From Tenacibaculum jejuense (GTDB taxonomy: Bacteria; Bacteroidota; Bacteroidia; Flavobacteriales; Flavobacteriaceae): a stretch of DNA of 64,000 nt. The stretch covers positions 62,001-126,000 of the forward strand of contig NZ_LT899436.1 in NCBI RefSeq assembly GCF_900198195.1. Reading direction: 5' to 3'. The position numbers were made by a program, and so were the translations under genes. This document shows positions 17,859-27,114 of this stretch, piece by piece (within the stretch, counting starts at the first letter, position 1; the number at the start of each line of letters is the position of its first letter). The notes beneath the pieces were generated by a model. The model did no database searches, was not told where the DNA came from, and saw only the letters and a list, made by a program, of their open reading frames with translations.

Positions 17859-18587
17859 TTATTGTACACACTCAATAAAAAACGTTAAAGAGTCTGCATC
17901 TACATTAGAATTGTGAGAAGATGTAAATCCACCTTGATTATTAAACTGAGCAGGAGTTAATTCGAATGTTTCCCATTCTGTTACAATTCTTACACGTTGA
18001 TAAAATGCAAAACCTTCATCAATTCCTCCGTTAATAGGTTCAAAAATCACAGTATATTTAAAACTACCATTTCCTAAATCTTCTTTACACCAACGTTTAC
18101 GAACACCAGGTAATGAATTTCCTCCGCTACTAGTTGCAGATAAACAAGCTCCAGTTTCTTCAACCCAAGGACTACAATTGTCTGTATCTCCACTATCACC
18201 ATCGCTTCCTGCATCAGAATTTACACGAGCAACATTTTCAGCAGAATTCCAATTTACACTGGCACCGTCGGTAACTTCAGTATCTGTGAAAACTCTCTTA
18301 AAACCATCTTTTGTTGCTCCAGAGAATTGTAAAATTCCACCGCGATCAACTGTTACATCTACACTTTTAGTTTCACCAGATTTTATTCCTGTGAGAAGAG
18401 CTAATTCAGATCCACCAATATCATTTCCATCTTTATCGTAAACTAAAACAGCAGAAATAGATTCTGAATCGTCTGCTGAATTTGGACTAAAAGTATAAGT
18501 GAAATTAAAAGTTACTGATCCGTCGTCGTCTTTTGAACAGGCAGAAAGAGTTAAACAAATTAAAATAAAGTACAATAGATTTCTCAT
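17859..18587 (-). CDS. Putative lipoprotein, unknown function
   Basis: A 242-residue secreted protein. The N-terminus is a lipoprotein signal (MRNLLYFILICLTLSAC, lipobox near residue 17) followed by acidic residues (SKDDDG), a context that in Bacteroidetes can direct lipoproteins to the surface. The mature part is a beta-rich domain with several cysteines in the second half (DNCSPWVEETGACLS, then VRKRWCKEDLG, then a terminal FFIECVQ), suggesting disulphides. Family not recognised. It has its own terminator. Confidence 0.7.
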   Translation of the reverse strand: MRNLLYFILICLTLSACSKDDDGSVTFNFTYTFSPNSADDSESISAVLVYDKDGNDIGGSELALLTGIKSGETKSVDVTVDRGGILQFSGATKDGFKRVFTDTEVTDGASVNWNSAENVARVNSDAGSDGDSGDTDNCSPWVEETGACLSATSSGGNSLPGVRKRWCKEDLGNGSFKYTVIFEPINGGIDEGFAFYQRVRIVTEWETFELTPAQFNNQGGFTSSHNSNVDADSLTFFIECVQ

Positions 18588-18708
18588 ATCATTAAGTTTT
18601 AATATGTAAAACTATTATAGCTGTGAATAACAGTCAATACTTAAAAATGGGTATTTTTTGATGTAATTTTATTGTATTTGTGTATTAATTAGAATAATCA
18701 GTAAAAGT

Positions 18709-18770
18709 AAGCGGATTAAAAGTATTTGATTTTTAAGAGTATCAATTAATTTTAAATAATTAACCCGCTT
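18709..18770 (-). terminator. Possible terminator after the 2OG oxygenase gene
   Basis: Arms AAGCGGATTAA (18709-18719) and TTAACCCGCTT (18760-18770) pair with one G-T on the RNA strand, but the 40-nt loop is long. Confidence 0.35.
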
Positions 18771-18791
18771 TTGTAGTATTAAATTTTCTAT

Positions 18792-19745
18792 TTAAAAAGG
18801 AGCAAAAGAATCTTTTGGTGTTTCTGGTAAACTCCAACGTTGTTGAGCAGTTATGTTTTCTGGTGTATTATCAGTTGATACTGAATTTCCAAAATTACCG
18901 TAGCTACTTGCATTTCCTCTTGGAATTTGCATACGATCGCCATACAACCATACCACTAAATTATTACGTTGTCCGCTTGTGATTGGATGTGTAGCATGTG
19001 GAACATTACCACGATGAATTATGGCTTTACCAGGTTCGAAAACTGTACGTACAACTTTTCCTGTAGATTTATCATGAAAATCTACTTGTGAACCTGTGAA
19101 TTTTTCCTCTGGTAAATTAATATTGATATTTAATGTTGCAGCAGAAGCATCAGTATGCGGATGTAAATCTTTATCCTTATCAGGATTATATTGAATTGAA
19201 AAACCAAATGTTTGGTTGTCATATCCATAAGTTCCTAATAACAAACGAGCAATCGGACGCATATAACGATCCATAATCTCATTATAAAACGCTTGAAAAT
19301 TAGCAGCAGCAAGATGACCTTCTGAACGCTGATCAAGCATAATTCCATAACGATTTAATTGAATTCCGTATGGAGGACGCGCAGGAATTTGTGAATTCAC
19401 AACTGCTTCTAAATAATTACGAAATTCTGCTAAACGCTCAACATCAAAAAACTGAACGGTATAAACTCCAGGAATAATTTCTTCCCATAAATCGGCAACT
19501 GCATTTTCCTTTTCTGGGTTTTTCCAAGCATCATTAATTGCTTTTCTTAATTTAGGGTCAAGTAATGTTTCGTCAGGGACTAATAGATTATCTTTATTTT
19601 CGATTTCCCATGCTACCCAAGCATCTTCAAGTAACTTCCTGTTGTTATTCCAAAATTCTGAAACAGATGCATCACGTTTTAGCATAGCTTCACGTGAAGG
19701 TAAAGTGAGCGCACGAGCTTGTGCGAGTGCATTGTTATTTATCAT
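18792..19745 (-). CDS. Fe(II)/2-oxoglutarate-dependent oxygenase-like protein
   Basis: A 317-residue protein. The facial triad and the 2OG-binding arginine of the family are visible: His197-x-Asp199 in DLHPHTDAS, distal His250 in HRGNVPHATHPI and Arg260 in SGQRNNLVVW, ten residues after the distal His as in prolyl-hydroxylase-type enzymes. The double-stranded beta-helix core is preceded by about 160 helical residues. It would hydroxylate an unknown small molecule or protein residue. The gene is flanked by 200-400 bp on each side and so looks monocistronic; no partner gene is evident. Confidence 0.82.
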   Translation of the reverse strand: MINNNALAQARALTLPSREAMLKRDASVSEFWNNNRKLLEDAWVAWEIENKDNLLVPDETLLDPKLRKAINDAWKNPEKENAVADLWEEIIPGVYTVQFFDVERLAEFRNYLEAVVNSQIPARPPYGIQLNRYGIMLDQRSEGHLAAANFQAFYNEIMDRYMRPIARLLLGTYGYDNQTFGFSIQYNPDKDKDLHPHTDASAATLNININLPEEKFTGSQVDFHDKSTGKVVRTVFEPGKAIIHRGNVPHATHPITSGQRNNLVVWLYGDRMQIPRGNASSYGNFGNSVSTDNTPENITAQQRWSLPETPKDSFAPF

Positions 19746-19919
19746 TTTTTCTTACTATTAAATTTGTTTTTAGGATATTTTGAAGTATCCAAAGACTCAC
19801 AGCGTTTATTTTAAAATTGTTGAGGTAAGCCTTTATTTTAAATTACCATACAAAGTTAAGATGAGAATACAGTAAAAATTTGGTAAGAAAAAAGTATGTT
19901 TTAGTAAAAAACAAAGGTT

Positions 19920-20033
19920 TTACTTTTTATCTCCAATGAAAGTTATTTCTTTTTGACTAAACTCTATAGCTACACCTGCGGCAATAATTCTTAAAATTAG
20001 AAGTAGTAATCGGACGTGTTTTATGTTTGTCAT
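19920..20033 (-). CDS. Possible 37-residue membrane peptide
   Basis: An ORF of 37 codons within the 401-bp space downstream of the potassium transporter gene. It reads MTNIKHVRLLLLILRIIAAG and continues with VAIEFSQKEITFIGDKK: positive N-terminus, one hydrophobic segment, charged C-terminus, like a short membrane peptide. The distance to the transporter stop is 113 nt on the same strand. Codon choice is plausible, but there is no independent support. The rest of the 19746-20146 space holds nothing that I recognise. Confidence 0.3.
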   Translation of the reverse strand: MTNIKHVRLLLLILRIIAAGVAIEFSQKEITFIGDKK

Positions 20034-20146
20034 GTTGTGATTTTAAGTAGCAATTAGACATGAAATCTAAGAAGATAGTAAGTCTATTTCATTAGTTTTT
20101 TGTTAAAAATAATCAATTTAATAATTACCATCAGAATGATAGTGTG

Positions 20147-21499
20147 TTAAACAGCTAAATCATCTTTTATTGTATGTTGTATATCTTGGTTTTTTTGCTG
20201 TAATAAAGCAAATCCAAAAGTTAAAACACCTACACGCCCAATAAACATTAAAATGATGATACATATTTTCCCAATACTTGATAAATCTCCAGTAATACCT
20301 GTACTTAAACCAACTGTACCCAATGCTGAGGCTACTTCAAATAAAATTCTTTCAAAAGGAAAATTTTCAGTGTAAGAAAGTAAGAAGGAAAACAAAAATA
20401 TTAAGCTTGTATATAACATAAATGTTGAGGTTGCGACATAAATTCGTTCAAAAGGAATTATTCTTTTTAAAAATGTAATTTTTTGTTGTCCTACTAATCT
20501 ACTTTTTAGAATGGATATCATAGCAGTTAATGTTGTGATTTTCATACCTCCTGCTGTTCCGGAAGGAGAAGCACCTATATACATTAAGAAAGTGATTAAT
20601 AATAGAATTGGTAAGGATAAGTTATTTAGAGGTATGGTATTAAATCCTACTGTAGTCATTGCAGACATGGTTTGAAAGAAAGCTGTCATAAAACTACTTT
20701 CTGATCCGAGTGTAGAAGAAGATTCTGTAAAATAAATAAGTGTAGTACCACCTAAAAGAAGTAATATAAAGCCATACAAAATAACTTTAGTAGTAAATGA
20801 AATTTCTTTTGATTTTCCTTTAATACGATACCAAACATCTGTAATAACAATAAAACCTAAAGAACCTGCTATTGCAAGTATAGCCACAATTATATTAATG
20901 AAAGTATTGTTTTGAAATCCTTCAAAACCATTAGAAAATAAAGCAAATCCTGCTGTACAAAATGTTGAGATGCTATGAAAAATAGAAAACCAAAAGGCTT
21001 TTAAGTTCCCCATACCATTAGCTGTAAAAGCAAAATAAAAAAGAATAGCACCTATAATTTCCATTATAAATGTAAATACAATAACACTTTTAATAAAGTC
21101 TTTAATTTTTATTGTTTTAGGTAATGTAAATTCTGTACCAATTATTTTGCTATGCCAATGTGTTATTTTTTTTGTCGTAAAAATTAAGTAATACGTTGTA
21201 AGAGTCATATAACCAATACCACCAATTTGTATTAGTCCCATAATAATAAACTGACCAAAGAAATTATATGATTCAAAAACATTTATAGTTACCAAACCAG
21301 TGGTAGAAATTGCAGAAGTTGAAATAAAAAGATGGTCAAGTATATGAATATCTTCTTTATGAAATATAGGGATAGACAGTAAAATAAAACCAATAATAGT
21401 GTATAAAAAGAATCCCCAAACTAAATTCATTTGAGGTGATTTACTAATTTTAAACTTCTTATACCAAGAAGATATTTTTTTTAGCCTACTACTTTTCAT
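20147..21499 (-). CDS. TrkH/KtrB-type potassium uptake transporter
   Basis: A 450-residue inner-membrane protein with about ten membrane segments. The four pore-loop glycines of the Trk/Ktr superfamily are visible in order: STSAISTTGLVT, SISTFCTAGFA, SAMTTVGFNT and SALGTVGLSTG. It imports potassium. Family members work with a cytoplasmic KtrA/TrkA NAD-binding subunit, which is not encoded in this window. The N-terminus is basic (KSSRLKKISSWYKKFK). It is a single gene; 90 bp separate it from the operon upstream. Confidence 0.9.
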   Translation of the reverse strand: MKSSRLKKISSWYKKFKISKSPQMNLVWGFFLYTIIGFILLSIPIFHKEDIHILDHLFISTSAISTTGLVTINVFESYNFFGQFIIMGLIQIGGIGYMTLTTYYLIFTTKKITHWHSKIIGTEFTLPKTIKIKDFIKSVIVFTFIMEIIGAILFYFAFTANGMGNLKAFWFSIFHSISTFCTAGFALFSNGFEGFQNNTFINIIVAILAIAGSLGFIVITDVWYRIKGKSKEISFTTKVILYGFILLLLGGTTLIYFTESSSTLGSESSFMTAFFQTMSAMTTVGFNTIPLNNLSLPILLLITFLMYIGASPSGTAGGMKITTLTAMISILKSRLVGQQKITFLKRIIPFERIYVATSTFMLYTSLIFLFSFLLSYTENFPFERILFEVASALGTVGLSTGITGDLSSIGKICIIILMFIGRVGVLTFGFALLQQKNQDIQHTIKDDLAV

Positions 21500-21590
21500 C
21501 TAAGACTTAATTTTTATTTAGAAGTATTGCTAAGCTAAATTACAAAATATAAAAGCTAATTTAAAGTGTTTCTAAGTTATAAAAAGACTG

Positions 21591-22178
21591 TTATTCTTTG
21601 ATTTCAATTAAAGGATCTTTATCTAGTAATTCTATATCATTTGGTATTGGTGCATAGCTTCCTTCAATAGATGCTAAACACTCTTTACCAGTAGTTTTAT
21701 CAATGTAATATTGACCAAAAGCTACTTCATTATCTAAATAAATAGCATACATAGTTGGTTTTTCTACAATTTTAGTGTCAAATCCAGAGTGTGGTAAATT
21801 GAAAGCTTTTACCACAAAATCAATTTTCTTTTGATCTTCTGTGTTTGGATGATATAATTTTTCTGCACCAAAAAAGTCAAAAGGAGCAACACTTTTAGAA
21901 GTTAGATTTACTTCAAAGTCATATGTTAAGTCTTGTTCTTTGTTACCAAGAGGAACAAATTTGATGATTCGTTTATAGTAAACAACCACCTTTAGAGAAT
22001 TTCTCCATGCAGAAATTTCATACAATGAAGCATTGAAACGAAAGTTTGGATATTTAGTAGCCAAAATTGTATTCGCTTGAATAATAAGTTGATCTTTATT
22101 CAAAGTCATTTTATTTTTTTGAGCAAAGTTTGAGAGACTAAAAATAAAAATTAAAGGTATAAACAGTCGTTTCATCAT
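21591..22178 (-). CDS. Hypothetical secreted protein, last gene of the immunity-like operon
   Basis: A 195-residue protein with a signal peptide (residues 1-19, ending SNFAQ). The mature part is beta-rich with several aromatic residues (RNSLKVVVYYKRIIKFVPLG, then GFDTKIVEKPTMYAIYLD). Family not recognised. The gene follows the Imm11-like gene after 14 nt, on the same strand, so it is the last member of the five-gene operon read from 26916. Confidence 0.6.
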   Translation of the reverse strand: MMKRLFIPLIFIFSLSNFAQKNKMTLNKDQLIIQANTILATKYPNFRFNASLYEISAWRNSLKVVVYYKRIIKFVPLGNKEQDLTYDFEVNLTSKSVAPFDFFGAEKLYHPNTEDQKKIDFVVKAFNLPHSGFDTKIVEKPTMYAIYLDNEVAFGQYYIDKTTGKECLASIEGSYAPIPNDIELLDKDPLIEIKE

Positions 22179-22192
22179 GCTTCATGGTATTT

Positions 22193-22750
22193 TTACATTA
22201 AGGAATTAAATTCTTCAGTAGGAATCATTCGTATTGCAACCATTTCTTTTTCAATTAGAAAATCTCTTAATTTTTGATTGATAATGATTAAATTAGGTTG
22301 TTCTTTTAATCTGAATATAGCTAGATTATCTGTTTTAGTTGAGTCAATTTGGAAATATTCAATTCTTGCAGGTCTATCCCATGGTTTTGCATTCCAATTA
22401 TACCCCTCAACACAAGCTTTTAATCCAATAATATTTGTTAAATGATAGCCGTATTCTATTTGATTCGTTGCTGGATCTAACATTTTTGTGGGTTGATACT
22501 GATAATTTTCTACCCCAAATTCATCAAACGCATCTAATAGTTCATCCCTGAATAATGGAAGAATTCCTCCCATCATGTGACCACGAAAACTACCGCTACC
22601 TAAAGACAATTCTAGTTGAATTTCTTTTTTACTGTAATTAGGTTGTTCTTCTCCAGTCATGGTATTCATTATCTCAATTCCTTTAGGAACAGACATAACC
22701 GTAGCTAATCCTTTAACCCTTAAATCGGCGAATAGTACGTAATAGTTCAT
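22193..22750 (-). CDS. Imm11/DUF1629-like immunity protein
   Basis: A 185-residue cytoplasmic protein that resembles the DUF1629/Imm11 family (immunity proteins first noted for MXAN_0049). Shared traits are an N-terminal strand (YYVLFADLRVKG), the turn GSGSFRGHMMGGILP, and the C-terminal helix-strand pattern NLIIINQKLRDFLIEK, where the family repeats a residue run ending in ..F.....MVAIRM. In this family the protein neutralises a polymorphic toxin. Its start overlaps the last base of the upstream gene's stop (TTAATG-type junction), so they are translationally coupled. Confidence 0.65.
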   Translation of the reverse strand: MNYYVLFADLRVKGLATVMSVPKGIEIMNTMTGEEQPNYSKKEIQLELSLGSGSFRGHMMGGILPLFRDELLDAFDEFGVENYQYQPTKMLDPATNQIEYGYHLTNIIGLKACVEGYNWNAKPWDRPARIEYFQIDSTKTDNLAIFRLKEQPNLIIINQKLRDFLIEKEMVAIRMIPTEEFNSLM

Positions 22751-24945
22751 TAAGAATAATATTTAGCGGTAAATAAAACGTTGATTAAATCACTATTTTC
22801 TAAAGTCTCAGCATATTGTTTTGTAAAGGCATCAATAATCGTTTGTTCCTCTTCATTAGGATATTTTAAACGAGCATAATCTCGATCTCTTTCAAGAATG
22901 TTTATGAATGCCGTAATATCTTCTGTATCTGTATTTACAAGTACTTCTTTACATTGATTTATGACTTCTTCATTAATATTATCCGATGTATTTCTGATGA
23001 TAGTATTAAACATTAAAACGAAATTTCTTCCTCCAATATCTCTAGAAGTAAACGTATCTAAACCAATAGCAAGTAAGTCAGGAAATATAGTTTGGGTTCC
23101 TCGTTTAGCAATCGCTTGGGTAATGTGTGCGTAAGCTTCATTTTCTTTGTTTGTTTTTAGAAGCGCTACCAAATCAATATCCATTCCATCTACACGGAAG
23201 TAGGAGAGTGCTCTAGTTGCCCAACGCGGACTTTTTTGTGCTCTAGCCAAAACGATATCAAAGTTGCTTCTTTTTTCTAGTTCTAAATGTGCAATTCCTC
23301 CTATGTCATTCAATGCTTGTGCAGCAGCAGAAACGCACTGCGGATACCCACTTTTAAACTGATTGATAATTTTAGGAATAGCCTTTTCTGCTTTTTGTGT
23401 TCCTAAACCTTTTAAAGCCTCTCTTGCTACAAGCTCTCTTTCGTAATCTAAAAAGTTTAAAAGTATATCTGTAATACGTTCGTCTTTAAACCAACGCAAA
23501 GCAACAATAATATCATGAAGTTCGTAGGCATCTATATCTTCAATTTGAGTACTTGCAATCAAATAATCGACTGCTTCAGAAGCTTCTTCTGCTACGATTT
23601 CATGTTCATGAAAAAGTTGACCAACAGTTTTTAAAAGTTGATACGATTTATCTTGTAAACAAGGAGACAATAAAGCAATCTCTTCTTTGCTTCCTATTTT
23701 GGCTAAAACTTCGGAAATAGCCTCTAACCTTAATTCAAGAGACAATATATTTAAGTTAGCAAGATTTGCTATTTCAGCTAATCTAGGTTTTACTAAATGA
23801 ATAAAATCGTAGTGTCTTGCTAATCCAGCTGCTCCATTAATGATGTGATATGGATGGTCTTGTTTAAATTGAAATTGAAATTGATCTCTAAAATCCTCAA
23901 TACCTTCAGGATATTTTAATGGAGGAGGAGCTATACTTAAAACAAGTCGTTGTTTTTTATCGCTTATGTTTTCATCTTGATATTGATTGTCATGCATTAG
24001 AGTGTCAATACTATTGATTAGAGTATCGTGAACCTCATGATTTTCAGGTAAATCTTGTAGTGCGATGGCACAAAGTTCTTCATAATCTTCTAAAGCATCT
24101 TTTCCATGGGAATTCAACGCCCATACTATAACATCCGCAATTATTTCTACAGGAAGCTCAGCAATTAAGGTTAAAAAATTTCTATCTAAACTACTTAGAT
24201 GTTTAGCATCCATATCGCTATACTTATTTTTCCATGCTTCAATAATAAAGTGATTGTAGTCGGCAGGAATTTGATTCTTTATTGCGTGACATAAAGGTAT
24301 AAGTCCTGTAAAATATTCAGCATCTAAGTTTTGAGTGACGATTTTAAATACATGCAACAAAGCCTCTTGGCTAATTTTATCCCATTTGGATGCTAATAAA
24401 TAAGGAAGCGTTGTCTCATCATCACCGTAATAATCTTCCCATTCTATTATTGTTACAGGAATTTCACGTTCTATTTTTAGTAATAGATTGGAAATAGCTT
24501 CGTAGTCTTCTCCAGATAAAGTAGCAATCAAAAGATTTTCTTTCTCGTTATTAGCATTTACAATAGCTAAAAAATCATCATCTTTTCTATATTCACGAAA
24601 ATCTCCATCATCTTTAGCCATTTGATGATAATCTGTATACTCTTCTAAAGCGATGGCTTGATTTAAGTGATGCAACATTTTATCCTTGTCTTCTTGCTGT
24701 GCATAAAAACAAGCGAGATTATAATGTGCGCTGGCAAACTCTGGATAAAACTCTAGCGATTTGTGCATACTAGCTATAGCTTCTTCTTTTTTATCAGTAT
24801 ACCAAAGACATAAGCTTAATCTTTTATGTGCCAAGAAACTTTTTGGATCTTTAGCTAATGCTTGCTTTGCAAAATCTAATGCTTTTTCCCATTGTTTTCT
24901 TAGGGAATAAAATAAAGATCTATCTATTAATTCGCTTGTATTCAT
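22750..24945 (-). CDS. TPR- and HEAT-repeat protein
   Basis: A 731-residue cytoplasmic scaffold. Residues 1-110 are TPR repeats (KALDFAKQALAKDPKSFLAH, ASAHYNLACFYAQQED). Residues about 360-560 hold HEAT-like repeats (AREALKGLGTQKAEKAIPKI, VSAAAQALNDIGGIA, ALSYFRVDG), and the rest is helical. No catalytic motif is seen. Such repeat proteins are frequent as immunity proteins or as adaptors in contact-dependent toxin systems, which fits the Imm11-like neighbour, but it could be a generic scaffold. It follows the ankyrin gene after 16 nt. Confidence 0.75.
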   Translation of the reverse strand: MNTSELIDRSLFYSLRKQWEKALDFAKQALAKDPKSFLAHKRLSLCLWYTDKKEEAIASMHKSLEFYPEFASAHYNLACFYAQQEDKDKMLHHLNQAIALEEYTDYHQMAKDDGDFREYRKDDDFLAIVNANNEKENLLIATLSGEDYEAISNLLLKIEREIPVTIIEWEDYYGDDETTLPYLLASKWDKISQEALLHVFKIVTQNLDAEYFTGLIPLCHAIKNQIPADYNHFIIEAWKNKYSDMDAKHLSSLDRNFLTLIAELPVEIIADVIVWALNSHGKDALEDYEELCAIALQDLPENHEVHDTLINSIDTLMHDNQYQDENISDKKQRLVLSIAPPPLKYPEGIEDFRDQFQFQFKQDHPYHIINGAAGLARHYDFIHLVKPRLAEIANLANLNILSLELRLEAISEVLAKIGSKEEIALLSPCLQDKSYQLLKTVGQLFHEHEIVAEEASEAVDYLIASTQIEDIDAYELHDIIVALRWFKDERITDILLNFLDYERELVAREALKGLGTQKAEKAIPKIINQFKSGYPQCVSAAAQALNDIGGIAHLELEKRSNFDIVLARAQKSPRWATRALSYFRVDGMDIDLVALLKTNKENEAYAHITQAIAKRGTQTIFPDLLAIGLDTFTSRDIGGRNFVLMFNTIIRNTSDNINEEVINQCKEVLVNTDTEDITAFINILERDRDYARLKYPNEEEQTIIDAFTKQYAETLENSDLINVLFTAKYYS

Positions 24946-24961
24946 AGTCTTTGTGTTTGTT

Positions 24962-25912
24962 TTAATAAGTATGATTAAATATTTGAACTTTAAAATCGTC
25001 TGTAGTATTCAACTCTTTCTTAAATAATTCTTTATTTAAAAGCAGTCCTTCGGTAAGTAACTCTTTTTTAGTTCTTGCGTCATTAGGCAAAGGTTCTAAG
25101 AATGAGTAATCTAAATTATTAGTGTCAAGAGTAGTTTCTTTCATTTCATGTATGTTATGGTATGAAAAATCACCAGCACTAAATTTTAATCTCTGTACTT
25201 CATTTTCCTCGCGATAGGAATCAGTGAAATCTTCTCTATATTTTTTTAGAGTAGCTTCAAACGCTTCTTCAGAGTTCGCAGATAGTCTGCCTCCATCAAT
25301 AGCTATGATATAAAACTTTTGGTCTTTATTGGATTTTCCAAAATTATGGATAGCAGTTAACCAATCTGTAAGTTGTGATTTTATAGCGTCTGTATTTACA
25401 AAGTCGAAAGGAGATTTTGGATTCCCTTCTAAAAAAGATTCCATCATGCCAAGATAAGCAGGTTCATAACGAATACTTTTAGCTTCTTTTAAAGCAGTTC
25501 CGTATTCACCTTCTTTATTTGGATCTGCTCCATAAGTAAGTAATAGATGTACCATTTTTAAATTTCTATTTCCTGTAGCTCTTTGAAGTGCAGTTCGATT
25601 TTGATGCATAATATCTACTGGAACTCCAGCTTCTAAAAGACTTTTAACTTCTGCTGTATTATCATCTTCACTAGAAAAGCGAATAAATGATTCAGCTAAT
25701 ACATCTTCTGAAGAATTTTTAACAATTAAAGAAACTATTTGAGCATTACCTTGATGATGAATGTGAGACGTAGCTACTAATTCAACAGGGCTTACTCCAT
25801 AACCATTAGGAGCTGTTAGTCTTAATTTATCGAGTTTACCTCCTTGAGTAAAGTAGTCTTGTAAAAAGTTTACATCACCATTAATAATTGCTGTTGTTAA
25901 TTGTTCTTTCAT
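24962..25912 (-). CDS. Ankyrin-repeat protein
   Basis: A 316-residue cytoplasmic protein. Residues about 1-165 contain ankyrin repeats (EVKSLLEAGVPVDIMHQNRT, NLKMVHLLLTYGADPNKEG). The C-terminal half (170-316) is a separate domain (KFYIIAIDGGRLSANSEEAF) of unknown type. Ankyrin proteins of this length are common as immunity proteins in polymorphic toxin loci. The gene is the second of the five-gene operon, 8 nt after the first gene. Confidence 0.72.
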   Translation of the reverse strand: MKEQLTTAIINGDVNFLQDYFTQGGKLDKLRLTAPNGYGVSPVELVATSHIHHQGNAQIVSLIVKNSSEDVLAESFIRFSSEDDNTAEVKSLLEAGVPVDIMHQNRTALQRATGNRNLKMVHLLLTYGADPNKEGEYGTALKEAKSIRYEPAYLGMMESFLEGNPKSPFDFVNTDAIKSQLTDWLTAIHNFGKSNKDQKFYIIAIDGGRLSANSEEAFEATLKKYREDFTDSYREENEVQRLKFSAGDFSYHNIHEMKETTLDTNNLDYSFLEPLPNDARTKKELLTEGLLLNKELFKKELNTTDDFKVQIFNHTY

Positions 25913-25920
25913 ATGCTCTC

Positions 25921-26916
25921 TTAATTTTTTATTGAAACTTCATGGATTTCTCCATTCCCTTGAATTAGAATTAAACTCTCACCAGTACGATAGCAACCAT
26001 AAATAGTTGAACTATCTTCACCATATACTTCTATAATTGGTAATTCCTTGGTGTAATTTATGGTTGGATTTCCGCTTACATCAATACTACTGATATACGT
26101 TTTGTATTTCCTTTCTTTATTGATTCTTTTGAAATCTAAATGAATAATGTAAAGTGTTTGGTCTATTAATTCCCAACCTCTAATACAGTGGTTTTTTAAT
26201 ATTCCTTTTGATATTTTTTTGATATTGTTATTAGAAATGTCAAAATGATTTACAGCAATCCAAGCATCGCCTCCAATTTCTAAAACTAGCATTCGGTTAT
26301 CGGTAAGTAATACAGGATATCCAATACCATTATCTACAATCTTTTTAGCTGCTATTTTTTGTGGATCATCCGGATTTGTAATATCCATAACAAAAATTGA
26401 ATTTTGATTAATCCAGTATATTGTGTCTTTTACAATCTGATTGTAGAATGCACCATTGTAAACATCGTCTTCGGTTACAGGAATTACATAGTTAATTTCT
26501 GGATTTGGATTTTCTAAAGTTGGAATATCTGAGACTCGAAAATTGAAATGAATTTTATCTTTATGCGTCTCTGATATTTGAGTGTATAATTTATGTTGAG
26601 CAATACAAGCTCCTTTTATAAATCCATTTTCTGTTTTTTGTAGTACTACAGTTGGATTTTCAAGATTCTCAAAATCTATAATTGCGATTCTACTTCCTCT
26701 TTTGGCTATTAATACTAATTTTTGATCTACAAATTGAAAATTAGGTTCGTAAAATCGCCCACCTAGTTCTATTGAGGCTATTTTTTTGAAGTTAGTATCC
26801 CAAATATCTAAAATAGTATCTTCTTGTATACTAAATAATAGATTTTGATACCATTGTATAAAATGTATCCAATCTCTGTTATAATCTGTATTTAAAATGT
26901 TTGCTTGTATTATCAT
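25921..26916 (-). CDS. Beta-propeller-like protein, first gene of the immunity-like operon
   Basis: A 331-residue soluble protein without signal peptide. It reads as regularly spaced beta-strand repeats with D-x-x-N or N-x-x-D turns (ILDIWDTNFKKIASIELG, VMDITNPDDPQKIAAKKI, SSIDVSGNPTINYTKELP), a pattern typical of WD40/YVTN-like propellers. No active-site motif. It opens an operon of five minus-strand genes. The upstream space (26917-26996) has no convincing TAnnTTTG element. Confidence 0.6.
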   Translation of the reverse strand: MIIQANILNTDYNRDWIHFIQWYQNLLFSIQEDTILDIWDTNFKKIASIELGGRFYEPNFQFVDQKLVLIAKRGSRIAIIDFENLENPTVVLQKTENGFIKGACIAQHKLYTQISETHKDKIHFNFRVSDIPTLENPNPEINYVIPVTEDDVYNGAFYNQIVKDTIYWINQNSIFVMDITNPDDPQKIAAKKIVDNGIGYPVLLTDNRMLVLEIGGDAWIAVNHFDISNNNIKKISKGILKNHCIRGWELIDQTLYIIHLDFKRINKERKYKTYISSIDVSGNPTINYTKELPIIEVYGEDSSTIYGCYRTGESLILIQGNGEIHEVSIKN

Positions 26917-26996
26917 TTTTCATCACATTTTAACAAACAAAGATCTTTTTTAAAGCTGAGATATTTCCCCCTGTTTTCAGTGAAAATAGAAGAAGC

Positions 26997-27030
26997 TAAA
27001 AAACCAATAAACATCTCGTATTTATTGGTT
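26997..27030 (-). terminator. Terminator of the tRNA-like operon
   Basis: Arms AACCAATAAA (27002-27011) and TTTATTGGTT (27021-27030) are perfect complements around a 9-nt loop, with a T-tract on the minus strand at 26997-27003. It lies 9 nt past the second tRNA-like gene and defines the 3' end of the transcript that begins with the 461-aa gene. Confidence 0.8.
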
Positions 27031-27039
27031 TTAATTAGA

Positions 27040-27111
27040 TCTGATAGCAGGGCTCGAACCTGCGTCCACCCGGTCCAAGAGCCGGGTGCTCTACCACTGA
27101 GCTATATCAGA
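27040..27111 (-). tRNA. tRNA-like gene 1, 8-nt anticodon loop (Gln-like TTG with an extra C)
   Basis: Reads 5' to 3' on the minus strand as a 72-nt cloverleaf. Acceptor stem TCTGATA/TATCAGA is perfect, D-stem GCTC/GAGC, D-loop with GG, variable region TGGAC, T-stem GCAGG/CCTGC with loop TTCGAGC. The anticodon stem CCCGG/CCGGG is perfect but closes a loop of eight nucleotides, CTCTTGGA. Without the third base this would be a CUUUGGA-type Gln(UUG) loop; as it stands the anticodon is ambiguous (CUU or UUG, or a four-base reading). The first base U and the discriminator U are unusual. No CCA is encoded. It lies 3 nt downstream of tRNA-like gene 2. Confidence 0.7.
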
Positions 27112-27114
27112 AAA

